Shown here: positions 23,401 to 25,000 of the stretch, in pieces
How the letters are laid out: each line of letters starts with the position of its first letter
Numbering within the stretch: position 1 is the first letter of the stretch
Assembly: GCA_016946835.1 (NCBI GenBank)
Contig: JACVTC010000160.1
Location: 332,501 to 357,500 of the forward strand
Length of the DNA stretch: 25,000 nucleotides
Direction: 5' to 3'
Source: Neocallimastix lanati (nom. inval.)
Lineage: Eukaryota; Neocallimastigomycota; Neocallimastigomycetes; Neocallimastigales; Neocallimastigaceae
The notes under the pieces: model-generated
Told to the model about the DNA's origin: nothing
What the model saw: the letters and a program-made list of their open reading frames with translations, nothing else
Database searches by the model: none
Translations under genes and position numbers: made by a program

Positions 23401-24545
23401 ACAAGATTATTAATCTTTACTGGCACCCGAATGATATAACCTTCCGAGTAATCATCATTCTTAGTTGCCAACCTAATTCTGCCACGACTAATATCAATAG
23501 GTTCATATTCGGACGGAAGCTTATCTAAAAATTGTTGAGTAATTATACTTAAATTACTACATGAATCAATTAAAGCCTTCCCCGAAACACCTTCAACTGT
23601 AACATCAACCATGGCAATATCCTCTTCACATGGTTCGTTACCTTTACTTTTATAAGTGTGGTCTATGTTATTAACGACCACAGTCGTGGCTGACACATTA
23701 TCCAACACCCCAGAGATATTAGATTGGTCCCTATCCAATTTAATACCCTGTGACACCTTATATCTTAATTTTGGAGCAGCATCCAATAACTGTCCAAAAG
23801 TAATATTGCAATGGGCAGAATTTAAATCTTTAAGAATATCATATTCTTCTTCCCCCGATTGCATCTTAATTTTCCTAGATACTCTAGAACTTTTATTTTC
23901 TTTTTGAGTATCTTTATCTTTACTAATTAACACCTTTGTTAAATCAATTACTTTATTATTCTCCTTCACAATACTTTTATTATTATCATTATTTACTTTC
24001 ATTAAATTTTTATTCTTTCTTTTATCATTATTTACATTATTTATAATAACTTCATCATTCACTAATGAATTATTATTAATATTATCATTACTATTATCAT
24101 TACTATGATTATTACTATAATTAGTATTACTATTACTAGCTCTTTCATTATCACGAATTTGTCTTTCAATCTCTTTTTCTTTTTCAATTCGTGGTTGAGC
24201 TAGAATAGATGGTTTAATTTGTTTAACAATTTTATTACTTATATTATTTTCTTTTACTTCTCGTTCTTTCTGTTTTCGTAATGCAGGAGTTATTATAGGT
24301 TTAGGATTCTCCTTCAACGACTTATGAATCCTTTTCTCTGCACTACCTTCATCATTATTAACATCATAAATTTTACGTTTAGATGCTCCTACTAAATAAT
24401 CAACTTTCTTTTTATTAACCACCCTTTTATTAGCAGGAGTTTCTTCAATATTAGAAAGACGAGAATTTTTAATTTCTTTTTGATATTTAAGTGAAGCTGC
24501 TTTATTAAGTATGGGAGAGCTTCTTATCCCATTACTCAATTTAAA
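20490..24545 (-). CDS. pol: Ty3/gypsy-type Pol: protease, reverse transcriptase, RNase H, integrase (intact)
   Basis: Open for 1349 codons from 24539 to the TAG at 20490 and open a few codons further upstream; it has no ATG of its own at the junction and is probably made as Gag-Pol by -1 frameshifting. Residues counted from 24539: 1-230 K/N-rich linker; protease about 305-400 with ALIDSCSNLSII (D325; Cys at the usual Gly); RT about 520-720 with FTTMDLYSGYHQI (D614) and FIDD (676-679); RNase H about 820-945 (D825, E868, D895, D939); integrase with HHCC zinc finger H1011, H1015, C1045, C1048 and core D1077, D1136, E1172 (35 residues between the last two, canonical); C-terminal FVGPLKV, GPY/F-like. 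No chromodomain follows. PR-RT-RH-IN order places it in Ty3/gypsy (Metaviridae). No stop or frameshift is seen, so the copy may be recent or active. GC is clearly higher than in host DNA. Confidence 0.93.
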   Translation of the reverse strand, partial: FKLSNGIRSSPILNKAASLKYQKEIKNSRLSNIEETPANKRVVNKKKVDYLVGASKRKIYDVNNDEGSAEKRIHKSLKENPKPIITPALRKQKEREVKENNISNKIVKQIKPSILAQPRIEKEKEIERQIRDNERASNSNTNYSNNHSNDNSNDNINNNSLVNDEVIINNVNNDKRKNKNLMKVNNDNNKSIVKENNKVIDLTKVLISKDKDTQKENKSSRVSRKIKMQSGEEEYDILKDLNSAHCNITFGQLLDAAPKLRYKVSQGIKLDRDQSNISGVLDNVSATTVVVNNIDHTYKSKGNEPCEEDIAMVDVTVEGVSGKALIDSCSNLSIITQQFLDKLPSEYEPIDISRGRIRLATKNDDYSEGYIIRVPVKINNLVLMVNCRIVEKEDPFYDILINLKTQIDYNLFIHPILYSLCQITPEGVIDVIAPINNDYEDEEKLLCMIKALDEDSKKNDLKKIEGLSPKQYIHHEIFLNTLNEKYKDEIIKILEENLEIVATSSEELTPSDLPPHKINLIPGAKPVKQRCYRLVKFKSDILKEELIKLINKKLIEPSCSEWSSPIVLVPKKNGKWRLCIDYRKVNDLTVKDSYSLPYIDEIFDSLDGAQIFTTMDLYSGYHQILMDEESVEITTFTTKFGNYQFKVMPFGLTGAPATFQREMNRILFPFIGKFVFNFIDDILIYSKSIEEHISHIRQVLEVFRQHKLKINIEKCAFMQTEVEVLGHKASVKGLSPQDSKIKAIKEWVAPVDVHELRSFLGAVGYYRNFIDKYAQISAPLCKLLRKNVKYKWNNEHQQSFDLLKEKLINAPILKYPSFNQRFIIRTDASYEGIGGVLLQEDLETKKEHPVHYISRSLSKAEKNYGITDLEGAALIYCITKLKSYILGNPNKTVVITDHKPLISFFKNKEPNNARQARWCLTVSTLGVEIQYQMGKKNVLADALSRMKKRDDSVVLATKLTSKEEEELLSKTIKDFINEKFVTIDGEDYFVDGNDYRKLITDQTERVKLILEAHKIGHEGYYKTYQRLRKSFYWNNMVMDIKRVVQSCDKCQLNRSQPYPEPTENIPTKVEGPFIHLGLDIIGPLIKTKNNNQYIMVVVDYFTKWVEAEPTENITSQDVIKFLINVFARHGVPQVITTDNGVQFTSDMTKIFLDLYDVYVKFISTYHPESNGLTENRNKEIGKLLRLLGSKNKDWDEVLLSALWALRTTKNKVTKHSSFELVYGREDQQPFDIAARPTKDINKSSDEVLLEKFINHYRWTLEAAENVKNANKYWAARREEKNSLNEGKRIREGDLVLVRNFSRTKLEHYFVGPLKVIKKQFNTVTLADPNSGIQMNRNVHLKNIVKYNSASM
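24511..24545 (-). promoter_or_regulatory. Programmed -1 frameshift signal at the gag-pol junction
   Basis: In gag frame the - strand reads CGT TTA AAT TGA. The heptamer T TTA AAT (24545-24539) is a canonical X XXY YYZ slippery site, immediately before the gag stop TGA (24538-24536). A slip of -1 continues as TTG AGT in the pol frame, which is closed by a TAA at 24551-24549 upstream, so the slip must occur within about 10 nt, exactly where the heptamer lies. Six nt later comes a stem-loop: ATGGGA (24532-24527) pairs with TCCCAT (24516-24511) around a 10-nt loop. Confidence 0.82.
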
Positions 24546-25000
24546 CGTTTATTGTTTCTAATTTCCTTCCTATTTTTCTCAACAATTGCTCTCAACTTTG
24601 GGCAATTGTTTTGATAATGACCTGGTTCTTTACAGAAATAACAAGCCTTTATTGTTAAACTTCTCATTTTTCTTGTTAATTCCTCTATGTCATTATCTTC
24701 TTTAGGTTTAATATTAACTTTTTGTTCTAATTTATTTTTAATAGGAGGATGAAAATTAACTCTATTACTAAAAGAAGATGTATTTGCAGAAGGTGAAGGG
24801 GTAGAAGGATGTCTTCTTTGATTACTACCCATATAATTTAACCTATCTGCTTTTTCAGCAATTTTAAAGGCTTTTGACAGAGAAATGTTATCAAATAAGG
24901 TTAGACGTTTCCAGGCTTCAACATTGTTTTCAATGGAGTCTGTGTAATCTAAAACACTTATCTGACTTCTTTTCTTTTTATTTAATTTTAAATATAAAGT
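24536..25000 (-). CDS. gag: Ty3/gypsy Gag, C-terminal part (runs off the window)
   Basis: Open on the - strand from the window edge (25000) to TGA at 24538-24536: 154 residues, with the N-terminus beyond the window. The visible part starts with capsid-like helices (SQISVLDYTDSIENNVEAW; SLSKAFKIAEKADRL), the usual end of a retrotransposon capsid. A proline/serine linker follows, then one CCHC nucleic-acid-binding knuckle, CYFCKEPGHYQNNC, and a basic tail (RKEIRNNKRLN). A Met at 24832 is internal, not the start: the frame is open upstream and the upstream residues look like Gag. Gag forms the virus-like particle and packages the RNA. It overlaps the pol frame by a few codons in the -1 arrangement. 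Confidence 0.88.
   Translation of the reverse strand, partial: TLYLKLNKKKRSQISVLDYTDSIENNVEAWKRLTLFDNISLSKAFKIAEKADRLNYMGSNQRRHPSTPSPSANTSSFSNRVNFHPPIKNKLEQKVNIKPKEDNDIEELTRKMRSLTIKACYFCKEPGHYQNNCPKLRAIVEKNRKEIRNNKRLN

Noticed and set aside
23656-23907. 83-codon + strand frame
   Set aside because: Antisense to the pol protease/linker region.

Overview
The window is eukaryotic nuclear DNA of extreme AT content. Spacers and introns are almost pure A/T, and three intron-rich protein genes lie on the + strand (GT..AG introns, about 70-580 bp, with asparagine and glutamine runs in the proteins). Two kinds of LTR retrotransposon sequence lie on the - strand. AT bias, short AT introns, poly-Asn/Gln, dynactin, and Ty3- and Ty1/copia-type elements together fit an early-diverging fungus best. 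Anaerobic gut fungi (Neocallimastigomycota) are my first guess, but this is inferred from style, not from a diagnostic marker. A dictyostelid-like protist or another AT-rich fungus cannot be excluded.

Layout: (1) 216-2348, six-exon PEX19, the peroxisomal membrane-protein chaperone, ending in a CaaX farnesylation box. (2) 2349-4993, a gene-free AT spacer with a long TTTATTA-type minisatellite and hairpins. (3) 4994-11667, an eleven-exon gene for a 1333-aa LEUNIG-like co-regulator: LisH/LUFS domain, long Q/N/S-rich middle, C-terminal WD40 propeller. (4) 11668-14211, a spacer holding a decayed Ty1/copia gag-protease remnant (- strand). (5) 14212-17479, eight-exon dynactin p62 (DCTN4). (6) 17480-18424, a spacer with a second copia remnant (reverse transcriptase, YVDD still readable, - strand). 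(7) 18425-19440 and 19445-20466, two about 1-kb LTRs in direct tandem separated only by TTCA. (8) 20467-25000, the body of a Ty3/gypsy-type element on the - strand: polypurine tract, an intact 1349-codon pol, and a gag that runs off the window edge.

The host genes serve unrelated jobs (peroxisome biogenesis, transcription, dynein transport), so there is no functional cluster. The most informative region is the retroelement block. The gag-pol junction carries a canonical -1 slippery heptamer (TTTAAAT) next to the gag stop with a stem-loop 6 nt downstream. The protease has D-S-C where D-S/T-G is expected, and the reverse transcriptase has FIDD. The LTR pair with shared TTCA points to two successive insertions at one site inside an older copia copy. 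I found no convincing novel multi-gene system, and no tRNA, rRNA or CRISPR.

Exon coordinates were assembled by hand from GT/AG signals, reading phase and family similarity recalled from memory. No search or alignment was run.
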